A stretch of 64,000 nucleotides of DNA from Luteibacter sp. dw_328. GTDB lineage: Bacteria; Pseudomonadota; Gammaproteobacteria; Xanthomonadales; Rhodanobacteraceae. The position numbers were made by a program, and so were the translations under genes. Below are positions 27,557 to 35,744 of this stretch, piece after piece (the stretch's first letter is position 1; the number at the start of each line of letters is the position of its first letter). The notes under the pieces are model-generated. The model saw only the letters and a program-made list of their open reading frames with translations, made no database searches and was not told the DNA's origin. The stretch is from assembly GCF_018449605.1 (NCBI RefSeq), contig NZ_JAAVUW010000004.1:248001-312000 (forward strand), given 5' to 3'.

Positions 27557-28984
27557 TCAGTGCGTGGTTTCAGTTGGCTTTCCTGTCACGGCGGGGAAGC
27601 GGACCTCCACGCGCAGCCCGCCCGAGGCCGCGCGCAGGAAGGCGACCTGCGCCGCGTGGCGTTCGGCGATGCTCTCCACGATGGCCAGGCCCAGACCCGT
27701 CCCGTCCTCATCGCCACCGGGGACGCGGAAGAACCGCTCGCCCAGCAGGGCAAGGAAGGCGTCGGCAACACCGGGACCGTCGTCCTCCACGGCGAGCACG
27801 AACTCGTCCACGTGGCGGCCGAGCAGCACGGTGACGGTGCAGCCGCGACCGGCGTAGTGGAACGCGTTGTCGACGAGGTTGTCGATGATCTCCTGGACCT
27901 GGAGTGCGTCGCCGCGGACCAGGCAGGCGCCGTCGCCGCCTTCGTAGCCGAGGTCCACGCCCAGGGCGAGCGCCTGGTGCACGCGCATGGCCACGGCCTC
28001 CGGTACCACCGTGGACAGGTCGATGACCTCCATGCCGTCGTGATCGGGCAGGTCTGGCGCCTGGGTGCGGGTGAGCGCAAGCAACTGCGCCGAGGTCCGG
28101 GCGGCGCGGGCAGCCAGGCGATGTACGTGGCCCAGGGCTTGGCTGCGTTGGGTGTCATCGGTGGCGCCGTCGAAAGATTCCACGTGCAACTGGATACCGG
28201 CCAACGGTGTCCGCAACTGGTGCGCGGCGTCGGCGATGAATCGCTCCTGCAGGCCGAGCATATTCCGCATGCGTGCAAACAGGTCATCGATGGTTCGGGT
28301 GAGCGGAAGGATCTCGATCGGCACGTCTTCTTCGCCGATGGGGCCGAGGTCGTGCTCGCGCCGGCTCAGGCGTGCGGTCAGTGGATCCAGTACGCGCAGT
28401 CCGTGGCTCACACCGAACCACACCAGGCACAGTACGGCCGCGATCAGCAGGGCCTGCATGGGCAGGGTCAGGAAGAGGATTTCGCGCGCGCGGGTATGCC
28501 GGTCGCGCAGGCTCTCGGCCACCGTGATGGTCAGGACATCTCCCGCTTCGTGGCGGTTGCTCACGCGCATGACCGCCGCGCGCAAAGGTTTGCGCCCCAA
28601 GGCTGTGTCGTAGAGCCGCGGCGGGCCATCGGCGGGCACGCTGCCTTCGGGGCCGGGGAGTTCGGCATTGCCGATCAGCCGGCCGTGCCGGTCGCTGAAA
28701 ACCGTGTAGTAGTTGCGCCCGTCCGGATCGTATTCGAGCAGGAAGCGCGCCTGCGCGGTGAGTTCTCCGCGTAGCGCATCGTTACCGATCATCTCGGACA
28801 GGGTCAGCGCCGAGTCGGAGAGATCCGAGTCGTGCACGCGGTTGGAGTAGGCCAGGGCGACGAAATAGCCGATCACCGCGTCGAGCAGGAGTACGCCGAG
28901 GACGGGTACCAGCAGGAAGGTGAGCAGGCGACGACGCAGGCTGGGCCGGGACGGACGGTACCCCGCGTGGCGACGCTCAGGCAT
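27557..28984 (-). CDS. Sensor histidine kinase, TctE/QseC-like
   Basis: 475 residues: transmembrane helix 1 (about 19-45), a periplasmic 2CSK_N-type sensor domain (about 46-170), transmembrane helix 2 (about 175-200), a HAMP-like linker, HisKA with His255 (DAAHQLRTPLAG) and a HATPase domain with N-box DNLVDNAFHYAG, DDGPGV and GTGLGLAIVESIAERH. The architecture resembles TctE and QseC kinases that sense organic acids, metals or small signals. It overlaps the response regulator gene by eight bases. No target gene is obvious, though the Fur-type operon is divergent from this pair. Confidence 0.9.
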   Translation of the reverse strand: MPERRHAGYRPSRPSLRRRLLTFLLVPVLGVLLLDAVIGYFVALAYSNRVHDSDLSDSALTLSEMIGNDALRGELTAQARFLLEYDPDGRNYYTVFSDRHGRLIGNAELPGPEGSVPADGPPRLYDTALGRKPLRAAVMRVSNRHEAGDVLTITVAESLRDRHTRAREILFLTLPMQALLIAAVLCLVWFGVSHGLRVLDPLTARLSRREHDLGPIGEEDVPIEILPLTRTIDDLFARMRNMLGLQERFIADAAHQLRTPLAGIQLHVESFDGATDDTQRSQALGHVHRLAARAARTSAQLLALTRTQAPDLPDHDGMEVIDLSTVVPEAVAMRVHQALALGVDLGYEGGDGACLVRGDALQVQEIIDNLVDNAFHYAGRGCTVTVLLGRHVDEFVLAVEDDGPGVADAFLALLGERFFRVPGGDEDGTGLGLAIVESIAERHAAQVAFLRAASGGLRVEVRFPAVTGKPTETTH

Positions 28985-29651
28985 CCGCGGATTCTTCGAG
29001 CAGGTAACCCAGGCCGCGGATGGTGCGAACGCTGGTACCCGAGCCCCCCAGCTTGCGGCGCAAGCGATGCAGGGCGATGTCCAGGCCGTTGTCGGTCAGG
29101 TCTTCGTCCCAGTTGCAAAGGGCTTCGACCAGTTGCGCGCGACTGGTGACCTTGTCGGCGCGGATGGCGAGCGCCTCGATCAGACCGAACTCGCGTGCCG
29201 TCAGGTCCAGCGGCACCTCGCCGATCCACGCACGGTGACCGGGGATATCCAGGCGCAGGCGACCGATGCGGAACTCAGGCGTGCCATGACTGGTCCGCCG
29301 ACGGAGCAGGGCGCGCACCCGTGCGTCGAACTCGGCTAATGCGAAGGGCTTGACAAGGTAATCGTCGGCGCCGAGGTCGAGTACGCGTACGCGCTCCTTC
29401 AGGCCCTCGCGTGCGGTGACCACCAGCACCGGAAGGACGGCGCCGCGCTTACGCGCGCGTGCAAGCACTTCGCTGCCATCGAGCATGGGCAAGCCCAGAT
29501 CGAGCACCAGCAGGTCGTAGTCGTGATCGCGCAGGGCGTTATCGGCACTGGCGCCATCGGAAACATGGTCGACGGCGTGCCCCCCTTGTTCGAGGGAGGA
29601 ACGCACGGCCGCGGCGATGGCGGCGTCGTCTTCGGCTAGGAGAATGCGCAT
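28977..29651 (-). CDS. OmpR-family response regulator, TctD/QseB-like
   Basis: 224 residues: receiver domain with acidic pocket EDD (7-9), phospho-Asp51 in VLDLGLPMLDG, conserved Lys near 101 (LVKPF), then a winged-helix OmpR DNA-binding domain (LDLTAREFGLIEAL ... IRGLGYLLEE). Partner of the kinase encoded just downstream in the same operon. Divergent from the PepSY operon, with about 150 bp between the start codons. Confidence 0.93.
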   Translation of the reverse strand: MRILLAEDDAAIAAAVRSSLEQGGHAVDHVSDGASADNALRDHDYDLLVLDLGLPMLDGSEVLARARKRGAVLPVLVVTAREGLKERVRVLDLGADDYLVKPFALAEFDARVRALLRRRTSHGTPEFRIGRLRLDIPGHRAWIGEVPLDLTAREFGLIEALAIRADKVTSRAQLVEALCNWDEDLTDNGLDIALHRLRRKLGGSGTSVRTIRGLGYLLEESADA

Positions 29652-29731
29652 GGTCGGGAAGGATACGCTTCGGAAGGGCGCGCACGCATGTTGTCACGGC
29701 AGGATTTCGGCAGCCGTTCACGTTGCTCCAA

Positions 29732-29760
29732 TTGCGAACGATTCGCATTGTTGTTAACAT
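29732..29760 (+). promoter_or_regulatory. Sigma-70 promoter overlapped by a Fur-box-like palindrome
   Basis: Candidate -35 TTGCGA (29732-29737), a 17-bp spacer and -10 TAACAT (29755-29760). Perfect inverted repeat TGCGAA-CGA-TTCGCA (29733-29747) covers the -35 and half the spacer. Its sequence is close to GC-rich Fur boxes of Pseudomonas, Xanthomonas and Burkholderia (GCGAATGATTCGC type). Position and sequence suggest iron-dependent repression of the following operon; another dimeric repressor cannot be excluded. Confidence 0.65.
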
Positions 29761-29801
29761 CGGCCCGCTTTCCGACCACGGCTTCAGGGGCCCTCCCACG
29801 C

Positions 29802-30425
29802 ATGCGCGACACCGTCGACCGGCACCGCCGCGCGTTCTGGCTCAAGCACCTGCACCGGTGGCACTGGATCAGTTCGGCTATCTCGCTGGTGGTGCTCCTG
29901 CTGTTCTCGGTCACCGGGTTCACGCTCAATCATGCCGCCCGTATCGAAGCCTCACCGCATGTCGAGCGACGCGTCGCGACGCTGCCCGCCGACCTGCTCA
30001 CGCAACTCGTCGCACGACGTCCGAAATCCGCGCCCCTGCCGACGCCGGTGGCGGCCTTCGTCACCGGCAACACCGGCGCGCCGGTTGAAGGACGGCCGGG
30101 AGACTGGAGCGACGACGAGGTGGCTGTGTCGCTGCCGCGCCCCGGTGGCGATGGCTGGGTGAGCATCGACCGGGAAACCGGTGAGATTCAGTACGAGACC
30201 ACCGACCGCGGCTGGCTCGCCTACGTCAACGACCTGCACAAGGGCCGCAACACCGGGCCGGTGTGGAGCTGGTTCATCGACATCTTCGCGCTCGCCTGTG
30301 TCGTCTTTGCGCTCACTGGCCTGCTCCTGCTGCAGATGCATGCCGGCCAGCGCCGCATGACCTGGCCCATGGTGGCCCTCGGTCTCGTGCTCCCGGTGGT
30401 TATCGCTCTCATCTTCATTCACTGA
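29802..30425 (+). CDS. PepSY-associated transmembrane protein
   Basis: 207 residues: helix 1 near 22-42 (HWISSAISLVVLLLFSVTGFTLNH), a periplasmic domain with PepSY-like WVSIDRETGEIQYETTDRGW, conserved LHKGRNTGPVWSWFIDIFALACVVFALTGLLLLQ, and a last helix. Two His-rich helices (KHLHRWHW, LNH, LHKG) could bind heme, as in PepSY/PiuB-type siderophore reductases. The start ATG at 29802 has AGGGG upstream; an earlier in-frame ATG at 29688 would start before the promoter. First gene of the five-gene operon. Inferred role: passing electrons across the inner membrane. Confidence 0.85.
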   Translation: MRDTVDRHRRAFWLKHLHRWHWISSAISLVVLLLFSVTGFTLNHAARIEASPHVERRVATLPADLLTQLVARRPKSAPLPTPVAAFVTGNTGAPVEGRPGDWSDDEVAVSLPRPGGDGWVSIDRETGEIQYETTDRGWLAYVNDLHKGRNTGPVWSWFIDIFALACVVFALTGLLLLQMHAGQRRMTWPMVALGLVLPVVIALIFIH

Positions 30426-30435
30426 CGGATCCGCC

Positions 30436-30948
30436 ATGCGTCGTCTGCTTCCGATACTTCTGTGCGTCGCCGTGACGGCACCTGTCGCCGCCGCCGACCT
30501 GAATCTCACCGTAGAAATCCCCCAGCTGAAGGTGGCCGAATACCACCGCCCCTACGTCGCCGTCTGGCTTGAGCGTGAGGACCACAGCGTCGCCGCCAAC
30601 CTGGCGGTCTGGTACGACATGAAGAAGGCCGATGGCGAAGGCACCAAATGGCTGAAAGACATGCGTCAGTGGTGGCGCCGTAGCGGCCGCGACCAGACCA
30701 TGCCGATCGACGGCGTTTCGGGTGCGACGCGCCCGGCGGGCCAGCACCAGTTGCGCTTCATCGACGGCAAGCCGCCACTGGGCGCGCTCGCGCCTGGCCA
30801 CTACGAGCTGGTGGTGGAAGCCGCGCGCGAGGTGGGTGGTCGCGAGGCGCAGCGCATCGCCTTCGACTGGCCTGTGAAGGTGCCCACGCACTTGTCCGCC
30901 AAGGGCACGGACGAACTCGGCCAGATCAGTCTCGACCTCAATCCGTAA
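30436..30948 (+). CDS. DUF2271 periplasmic protein with a flavinylation motif
   Basis: 170 residues with a signal peptide (cut after PVAAA, about residue 20). The DUF2271 domain carries DGVSGAT (92-98). This fits D-x-x-[ST]-G-A-T, the motif that ApbE modifies by linking FMN to the threonine (Thr98 here), as in NqrC and RnfG. An apbE gene lies two genes downstream. Inferred: a soluble periplasmic flavoprotein electron carrier. Neighbouring Trp and Arg residues (WWRRSGRD) could shape the flavin site. Starts 10 bp after the PepSY gene. Confidence 0.85.
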   Translation: MRRLLPILLCVAVTAPVAAADLNLTVEIPQLKVAEYHRPYVAVWLEREDHSVAANLAVWYDMKKADGEGTKWLKDMRQWWRRSGRDQTMPIDGVSGATRPAGQHQLRFIDGKPPLGALAPGHYELVVEAAREVGGREAQRIAFDWPVKVPTHLSAKGTDELGQISLDLNP

Positions 30949-30960
30949 CCGGAGTTATCC

Positions 30961-31770
30961 ATGAAACATGTAGTCGTTCGCGCCGCGTTCTGCGCGGCCC
31001 TGGTCCTGCCGTTCGCCGCGCAGGCGCACAAGATGTGGATGGTGCCTTCGGCCACCGTGATCTCCGGCGACGACGCCTGGGTGACGGTGGACGCTGCCGT
31101 GTCCAACGACCTTTACTACCCCGACCACTTCCCGGCCCAGCTCGACCAACTGGTCATCACCGCGCCGGACGGCACGACGGTAAAACCGGAGAATGCGAGC
31201 ACCGGCAAATACCGCAGTACCTTTGATCTGGCAGTGCCGCAGAAGGGTACCTACCGGCTGGCGCTGGTCAACCAGGGTGTGTTCGCGAATTACGAAGTGG
31301 ACGGGCAGAAGAAGCGTTGGCGCGGCAAGGCGGACGAATTGAAAGCCGCGATCCCCGCCAACGCGAAGAACGTGCAGGTCAGCGAGATGTCCTCGCGCGT
31401 CGAAACCTTCGTCACCCAGGGTACGCCCAGCGACGGTGCGCTGAAGCCGACCAACAAAGGTCTCGAACTCGTCCCCGTGACGAAGCCGAACGACCTCATG
31501 GCCGGCGAGAAGGCCACGTTCCAGCTGCTGCTCGATGGCAAGCCCGCTGCGAACCTCAAGGTTGCCGCGATCAATGGCGCCACGCGCTATCGCAATGCGC
31601 CCGATGAGATGGATACCACCACGGACAAGGATGGCAAATTCTCCTTTACCTGGCCGGCCGCGGGCATGTACTGGGTCAACGCTTCCAGCGAGGACGACAA
31701 GACCTCGGTGAAGGAAGCGAAGCAGCGCCGTCTGGGTTATACGGCGACGCTTGAAGTGCTGCCGCAGTAA
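30961..31770 (+). CDS. DUF4198 periplasmic protein
   Basis: 269 residues, signal peptide cut after FAAQA (about 21), with His directly at the mature N-terminus (HKMWMVPS). DUF4198 resembles the NikM/CbiK-type ligand-binding beta domain and is often found with metal uptake genes. An Ig-like C-terminal module (TTTDKDGKFSFTWPAAGMYWVNASSED) is typical. Possibly a metal-binding or structural partner of the reductase system. Twelve bases separate it from the DUF2271 gene, and five from apbE. Confidence 0.85.
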   Translation: MKHVVVRAAFCAALVLPFAAQAHKMWMVPSATVISGDDAWVTVDAAVSNDLYYPDHFPAQLDQLVITAPDGTTVKPENASTGKYRSTFDLAVPQKGTYRLALVNQGVFANYEVDGQKKRWRGKADELKAAIPANAKNVQVSEMSSRVETFVTQGTPSDGALKPTNKGLELVPVTKPNDLMAGEKATFQLLLDGKPAANLKVAAINGATRYRNAPDEMDTTTDKDGKFSFTWPAAGMYWVNASSEDDKTSVKEAKQRRLGYTATLEVLPQ

Positions 31771-31775
31771 TCCGC

Positions 31776-32804
31776 ATGCGTATCCGCGCGCGAGGATGGC
31801 TATTTGTCTTGTTGCTGGTCTCGGGGACGGCGTTCGGTAAGGACGTGCGCCGCTTCGAGGGCGAGACCATGGGCACGACCTGGTCGGTCAACGCCGTACT
31901 TCCGGATGGCGCGGATGACCGCGCCATCGAGCGCGGCATCCAGGCCGAAGTGGATCGTGTCGTTGCGCAGATGAGCACCTACGAAGCGGACTCGGACCTG
32001 AGCCGGTTCAATCGCGCGCCGGCCGGTACGTGGCAGACCTTGCCGCCGGAGTTCTACACCGTGTTGCGCTACGCGCTGGACCTGGCGAAGTCGTCCGGCG
32101 GTGCTTACGACCCGACGGTCGGACCGCTGGTGAACCTCTGGGGATTCGGGCCGGACAAGCGCCCGCGCGAGGCACCCGACGCCACGGCGATCGCCGCGGC
32201 GAAGGCGCGGGTGGGTTGGGCGAAGATCCGGCTCGACGATGCCGGTCACCGAGCCTTCCAGCCCGGTGGCGTGTATGTCGATCTGTCTTCCGTGGCCAAG
32301 GGGTTCAGTGTGGACCAGGTGGCGCATTACCTGGACCGCGCCGGTGTGCATGCTTATCTCGTGGAGGTGGGTGGCGAGCTGCGCGGCCGTGGACACAAGC
32401 CCGATGGCTCAAACTGGCACGTCGGCATCGAACGGCCGGGGGCGGCGGCCGGGGCGGTCGACAATCCCGACGAAGTCGAGCGCATCGTGTCGATGACGGA
32501 CCGTGCGATCGCGACCTCCGGCGACTACCGCCATTTCTTTGAAAGTGGCGGCACATTCTTCTCGCACCACATCGATCCCCGCACCGGCTATCCGGTGACC
32601 CATCGTGTCGCGTCGGTCAGTGTCATTGCCGTGGACTGCATGCTCGCCGATCCGCTCGGCACGACGCTTACGGTGCTGGGTCCGGACGAAGGCATGGTTT
32701 ATGCGAAGGAGCATGGTATCGCTGCACTGTTCATTCTCTATGGTAACGACGGCACGTTCAGCGAACGGATGTCGCCGGCCTTCGCGGCAGCACTAAAGCA
32801 GTGA
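31776..32804 (+). CDS. apbE: FAD:protein FMN transferase ApbE
   Basis: 342 residues with a signal peptide ending near GTAFG (about 21). ApbE motifs: GETMGTTWSV at the start, SGGAYDPTVGPLVNLWGFG, VDLSSVAKGFSVDQVA, and DRAIATSGDYRHFFE with HHIDPRTGYPV near the Mg and FAD site. It transfers FMN from FAD onto Thr in D-x-x-[ST]-G-A-T motifs of exported proteins; the DUF2271 protein of the same operon is the obvious substrate. Its stop codon overlaps the GTG start of the next gene. Confidence 0.95.
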   Translation: MRIRARGWLFVLLLVSGTAFGKDVRRFEGETMGTTWSVNAVLPDGADDRAIERGIQAEVDRVVAQMSTYEADSDLSRFNRAPAGTWQTLPPEFYTVLRYALDLAKSSGGAYDPTVGPLVNLWGFGPDKRPREAPDATAIAAAKARVGWAKIRLDDAGHRAFQPGGVYVDLSSVAKGFSVDQVAHYLDRAGVHAYLVEVGGELRGRGHKPDGSNWHVGIERPGAAAGAVDNPDEVERIVSMTDRAIATSGDYRHFFESGGTFFSHHIDPRTGYPVTHRVASVSVIAVDCMLADPLGTTLTVLGPDEGMVYAKEHGIAALFILYGNDGTFSERMSPAFAAALKQ

Positions 32805-34255
32805 AAGCCACGTTCGGTCAGATCGCTATCGGCGCGCTGTTGCTCGCTTCTGTCCTGGGGTTTGCCGGGATGCATGACTTTTCCGGCATCCATGCCGCGT
32901 CGCTGCCGCGCGCAGGGTGGGCGGGTGCGCTCGGGGTGGCCTGGGCGGCGATGACCGTCGTGCTGGCGCGCGGGAAGCGCGAAGAGGTTGCGATCGATGT
33001 CGCGTCGGCGGACGCGAAGCCAGCGACGATCCTCGTCGTGCACGCGTCGCAGACGGGATTTGCCAGCGAGCTGGCGGAGCGCACGGCCGAACTGCTTCGC
33101 AACGGTGGCCTGACCGTCGACCTGCGTGACATGGCAGCGCTGACGCCAGCGCTGCTTACCCAGGCCACGCGTGCACTGTTCGTCGTCAGCACGACGGGCG
33201 AGGGCGATGCACCCGACATGGCCACCGCATTTCGTCGCGAGGCAATGACATCGCCGCTGCCGCTTCGTGGACTGGCCTATGGCGTACTCGCGCTGGGCGA
33301 TCGCGATTACGAAGACTTCTGCGCGTTCGGCCACGATCTTGAACACTGGCTCCATGCGAGCGGTGCGTTGCCGCTGTTCGACCTCGTCGAAGTGGACAAC
33401 GGCGACGAGGGCGCGCTGCGACATTGGCAGCACCACGTTGCCCAGCTATCGGGCTTGTCGTCGCAACCGGACTGGTCGCGGCCGGCCTACCAGTCGTGGC
33501 GACTGCTGGAACGCAGGCTGCTCAATCCGGGCAGCGTCGGCAGCCCCTGTTTCCACCTGGCGCTGGCACCGGACGACGCCACGATGCTGAACTGGCACGC
33601 CGGCGACGTGGTCGAAATCGGTCCGCGCCTGGCGAATGGCGAATCCGTGTCGTTGCCGCATCGCGAATACTCGATCGCCTCCGTTCCTGCCGACGGCGCC
33701 CTGCATCTCGTCGTCCGGCAAATGCGCGCGGCGGACGGAACGCTCGGCCTGGGCTCGGGCTGGCTGACCGAGCACGCCGCGGTCGGCGACATGGTCGATC
33801 TGCGAGTGCGCCGCAACGAAAACTTCCACGCCCCGACTGACGGTCGACCGGCCATCTTCATAGGCAACGGTACGGGCATCGCCGGCCTGCGCGCGTTGCT
33901 CAAGGCGCGCATCGCCCAAGGCCACACGCGCAACTGGCTGCTGTTCGGTGAGCGTCATGCCGAGGCCGACCGGCTGCACGTCGACGAGCTGGAACGCTGG
34001 CACGAGGCGGGCAGCATCGAGCGCCTCGACCTGGTCTGGTCACGCCAGTCGCGTGGATCGCGCTACGTGCAGGACCGCCTTCGGGTCATGGCCGACGAAG
34101 TGCATCGCTACGTGGCCGACGGCGCAAGCATCTACGTCTGTGGCAGCCTCGCCGGCATGGCCCCGGGCGTCGACGCCGCGTTGCGCGGCATCCTCGGCGA
34201 GGACCTCGTCGAGAAGCTGGCGGCTGGCGGCAGGTACCGGCGTGACGTGTACTAA
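32801..34255 (+). CDS. Membrane-anchored flavodoxin/FAD/NADPH reductase (CysJ-like)
   Basis: 484 residues from a GTG start overlapping the apbE stop (GTGA). Two N-terminal helices (about 5-25 and 38-56), a flavodoxin domain with the FMN loops VVHASQTGFASELA and VSTTGEGDAPD, an FAD-binding barrel (REYSIAS motif) and an NADPH-binding domain with GNGTGIAGLRALL. It is a diflavin reductase as in the sulfite reductase alpha subunit, but anchored to the membrane and with no CysI partner nearby. Inferred: delivers electrons from NADPH to the PepSY protein. Last gene of the operon; it faces repeat locus 2. Confidence 0.88.
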   Translation: MKATFGQIAIGALLLASVLGFAGMHDFSGIHAASLPRAGWAGALGVAWAAMTVVLARGKREEVAIDVASADAKPATILVVHASQTGFASELAERTAELLRNGGLTVDLRDMAALTPALLTQATRALFVVSTTGEGDAPDMATAFRREAMTSPLPLRGLAYGVLALGDRDYEDFCAFGHDLEHWLHASGALPLFDLVEVDNGDEGALRHWQHHVAQLSGLSSQPDWSRPAYQSWRLLERRLLNPGSVGSPCFHLALAPDDATMLNWHAGDVVEIGPRLANGESVSLPHREYSIASVPADGALHLVVRQMRAADGTLGLGSGWLTEHAAVGDMVDLRVRRNENFHAPTDGRPAIFIGNGTGIAGLRALLKARIAQGHTRNWLLFGERHAEADRLHVDELERWHEAGSIERLDLVWSRQSRGSRYVQDRLRVMADEVHRYVADGASIYVCGSLAGMAPGVDAALRGILGEDLVEKLAAGGRYRRDVY

Positions 34256-34269
34256 CGCCGGACAGCTCT

Positions 34270-34337
34270 GTAGGAGCCGATTCATCGGCGAAAGGACGGT
34301 CGCGACGCGCCCCATGTAACCAGCGGCTTACGCCGCC
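34270..34337 (+). repeat. GTAG-REP plus shared outer module
   Basis: REP at 34270-34292, then a segment reading cggtcgcgacgcgccccatg and taaccagcggcttacgccgc, nearly the same as 62504-62570. This shows that REP and flank travelled or were copied together. It starts 14 bases after the reductase stop codon. Confidence 0.85.
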
Positions 34338-34360
34338 TCACGCCTGTGTCCGTGGCGGAA

Positions 34361-34489
34361 GCCGCGAGGGGCAAGGCCCTTGGGGCCGCGGCGCGGCTCT
34401 TCGAGACGGGCCGTAGCTCCTCTTTCGCATTCCATGTGGACTGAGCGGCCCTCAGCTTAGGCGTCCCCAAGGGCCTTGCCCCTCGCGGC
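34361..34489 (+). repeat. Long-stem hairpin unit E (family 2)
   Basis: 129 bp. Arms 34361-34385 (starting GCCGCGAGGGGCAAGG) and 34465-34489 are perfectly complementary over 25 bp. The interior has two conserved blocks shared with unit F (about CCGCGGCGCGGCTCTTCGAG onward, and GCGGCCCTCAGCTTAGGCG) around a variable centre of about 32 bp. Confidence 0.85.
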
Positions 34490-34545
34490 ACCGAACGCCG
34501 AGGTTGCGTGGGGCCGAGCAAACAACCAGTCAACGCAGCGCTTTT

Positions 34546-34699
34546 GTAGGAGCCGATTCATCGGCGAACCCTCAGCGCCAATCTTCGCGAACGAGGCATT
34601 GCATCGCATCATGCGGGCGTTCAACCGTCCGGCCAATCACCACAAGGCCTCGTTCGCACGTCTGACAACCTGAGGTTTCGCCGCTGAAGCGGCTCCTAC
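34546..34699. repeat. REP doublet enclosing an imperfect hairpin
   Basis: A REP at 34546-34568 and a reverse REP at 34677-34699 (GAAGC variant) bracket about 108 bp. Inside, GGCGAACCCTCAG pairs with CTGAGGTTTCGCC (one mismatch) and GCGAACGAGGC (34587-34597) pairs with GCCTCGTTCGC (34647-34657). Together they allow a long interrupted hairpin. The layout is that of a REPIN, with a longer spacer than usual. Confidence 0.8.
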
Positions 34700-34780
34700 A
34701 GAAAACGGCCTGGTCGCTCATTAGACCTTGAGCGACGAAGCGGCGTTGCGCATTTGCCACACGCAACCTCAACGTCCGGT

Positions 34781-34909
34781 GTCGCGGTCGGGTTGGCCCT
34801 TGGGGCCGCCTAAGCTGAGGGCCGCCCAGTTTTCGTGCAAGCGATCGCGCCACCTACGGCCCGTCTCGAAGAGCCGCGCCGCGGCCCCAAGGGCCAACCC
34901 GACCGCGAC
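34781..34909 (-). repeat. Long-stem hairpin unit F (family 2, inverted)
   Basis: 129 bp. Arms 34781-34809 (starting GTCGCGGTCGGGTTGG) and 34881-34909 pair perfectly over 29 bp. Over the 25 bp comparable with unit E the arm differs at seven positions, all compensated in the partner arm. The interior blocks match unit E on the other strand. Confidence 0.85.
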
Positions 34910-35000
34910 TCACACGACAGCACGAGCGTGAGGCGGCGAACGCCGCTCAATACATGAGCCGTAAAGCGGCTGTCCTTCAAGAGAGACGGCGCCGGATCGT

Positions 35001-35666
35001 TCAGACGACAAGCAAACGCACCTTCCCACCAACGACACCCTCGACACGCAACGCTGTCAGGTCGGTAATCCATTCGACGTTCCCGGGAATCTCTTCCGGA
35101 TGATCACCGGCGATAGCGATGACGCGTGCGCCCGCGGCGAGTCCCGCGTCGATGCCGGCCTTGGCGTCCTCGAACACCAGGGTGTCCTTCGGATCGGCGT
35201 GCATGCGCTTCGCACCGAGGAGGTAACCCTCGGGATCGGGTTTGCCGTTGGTGACGATCTCACCGGTGACCATCAACGGGGGCGGGACGATGCCGGCGGC
35301 GCCCAGGCGGGCCTTGGCCAGCACCGTGTCGGCCGACGTAACGATGGTCCACGCTTCGGGTGGCAGGGCAGCGAGGAGGGCGTGTGCACCGGGAATCTGC
35401 ACGATGCCATCGACTTCCTCGACCTCTTCGCGATACAGGCGCTGGAATACGGCATCGACATCCATGCCGGGTTTGGCGAACATCTTCACCGAATCCATCA
35501 TGCGCACACCGTGCAGGCGTGGCAGCACGGCGTGCCAGTCGATGCCGTTCTCATCGCACCAGCGTTTCCAGATTTTCTCGACGACGACGCGCGAGTCGAT
35601 CAGCGTGCCGTCCATGTCGAACAGCAATGCACGAGCCTCGATGACCGTGCCTGATTCAAGTCGCAT
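35001..35666 (-). CDS. HAD-superfamily phosphatase (subfamily IA, sugar-phosphatase-like)
   Basis: 221 residues. Motif I FDMDGTLIDS (about 16-25) with nucleophile Asp, a helical cap domain (about 30-95), motif II TSAD, motif III Lys in NGKPDPEGYLLGAKRM and motif IV VFEDAKAGIDAGLAAG. This is the pattern of YfbT/DOG1-type sugar-phosphate phosphatases; beta-phosphoglucomutase is less likely. Substrate unknown. An excellent GGAGG ribosome binding site lies four bases before the ATG. It faces repeat locus 2. Confidence 0.88.
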   Translation of the reverse strand: MRLESGTVIEARALLFDMDGTLIDSRVVVEKIWKRWCDENGIDWHAVLPRLHGVRMMDSVKMFAKPGMDVDAVFQRLYREEVEEVDGIVQIPGAHALLAALPPEAWTIVTSADTVLAKARLGAAGIVPPPLMVTGEIVTNGKPDPEGYLLGAKRMHADPKDTLVFEDAKAGIDAGLAAGARVIAIAGDHPEEIPGNVEWITDLTALRVEGVVGGKVRLLVV

Positions 35667-35744
35667 GACGCCTCCGGTACAGGGAAAGACTCAACACGTG
35701 GGGACGCGTGAAGGGTTTCACCATACCGGAGGGCGTCGATTCCG

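Larger units (their letters stand above)
34256..35000. repeat. Intergenic composite repeat locus 2 (between convergent genes)
   Basis: 745 bp without a gene. It holds, in order, a single REP (34270-34292) with a shared outer module to about 34337, hairpin unit E (34361-34489), a REP pair enclosing another imperfect hairpin (34546-34699), and hairpin unit F (34781-34909) in inverse orientation. Homology between E and F extends outside the arms on both sides (GAGGTTGCGTGG against CCACACGCAACCTC, and GCCGCCTCACGC against its reverse), so E and F are inverted copies of an element of about 200 bp. Confidence 0.85.
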
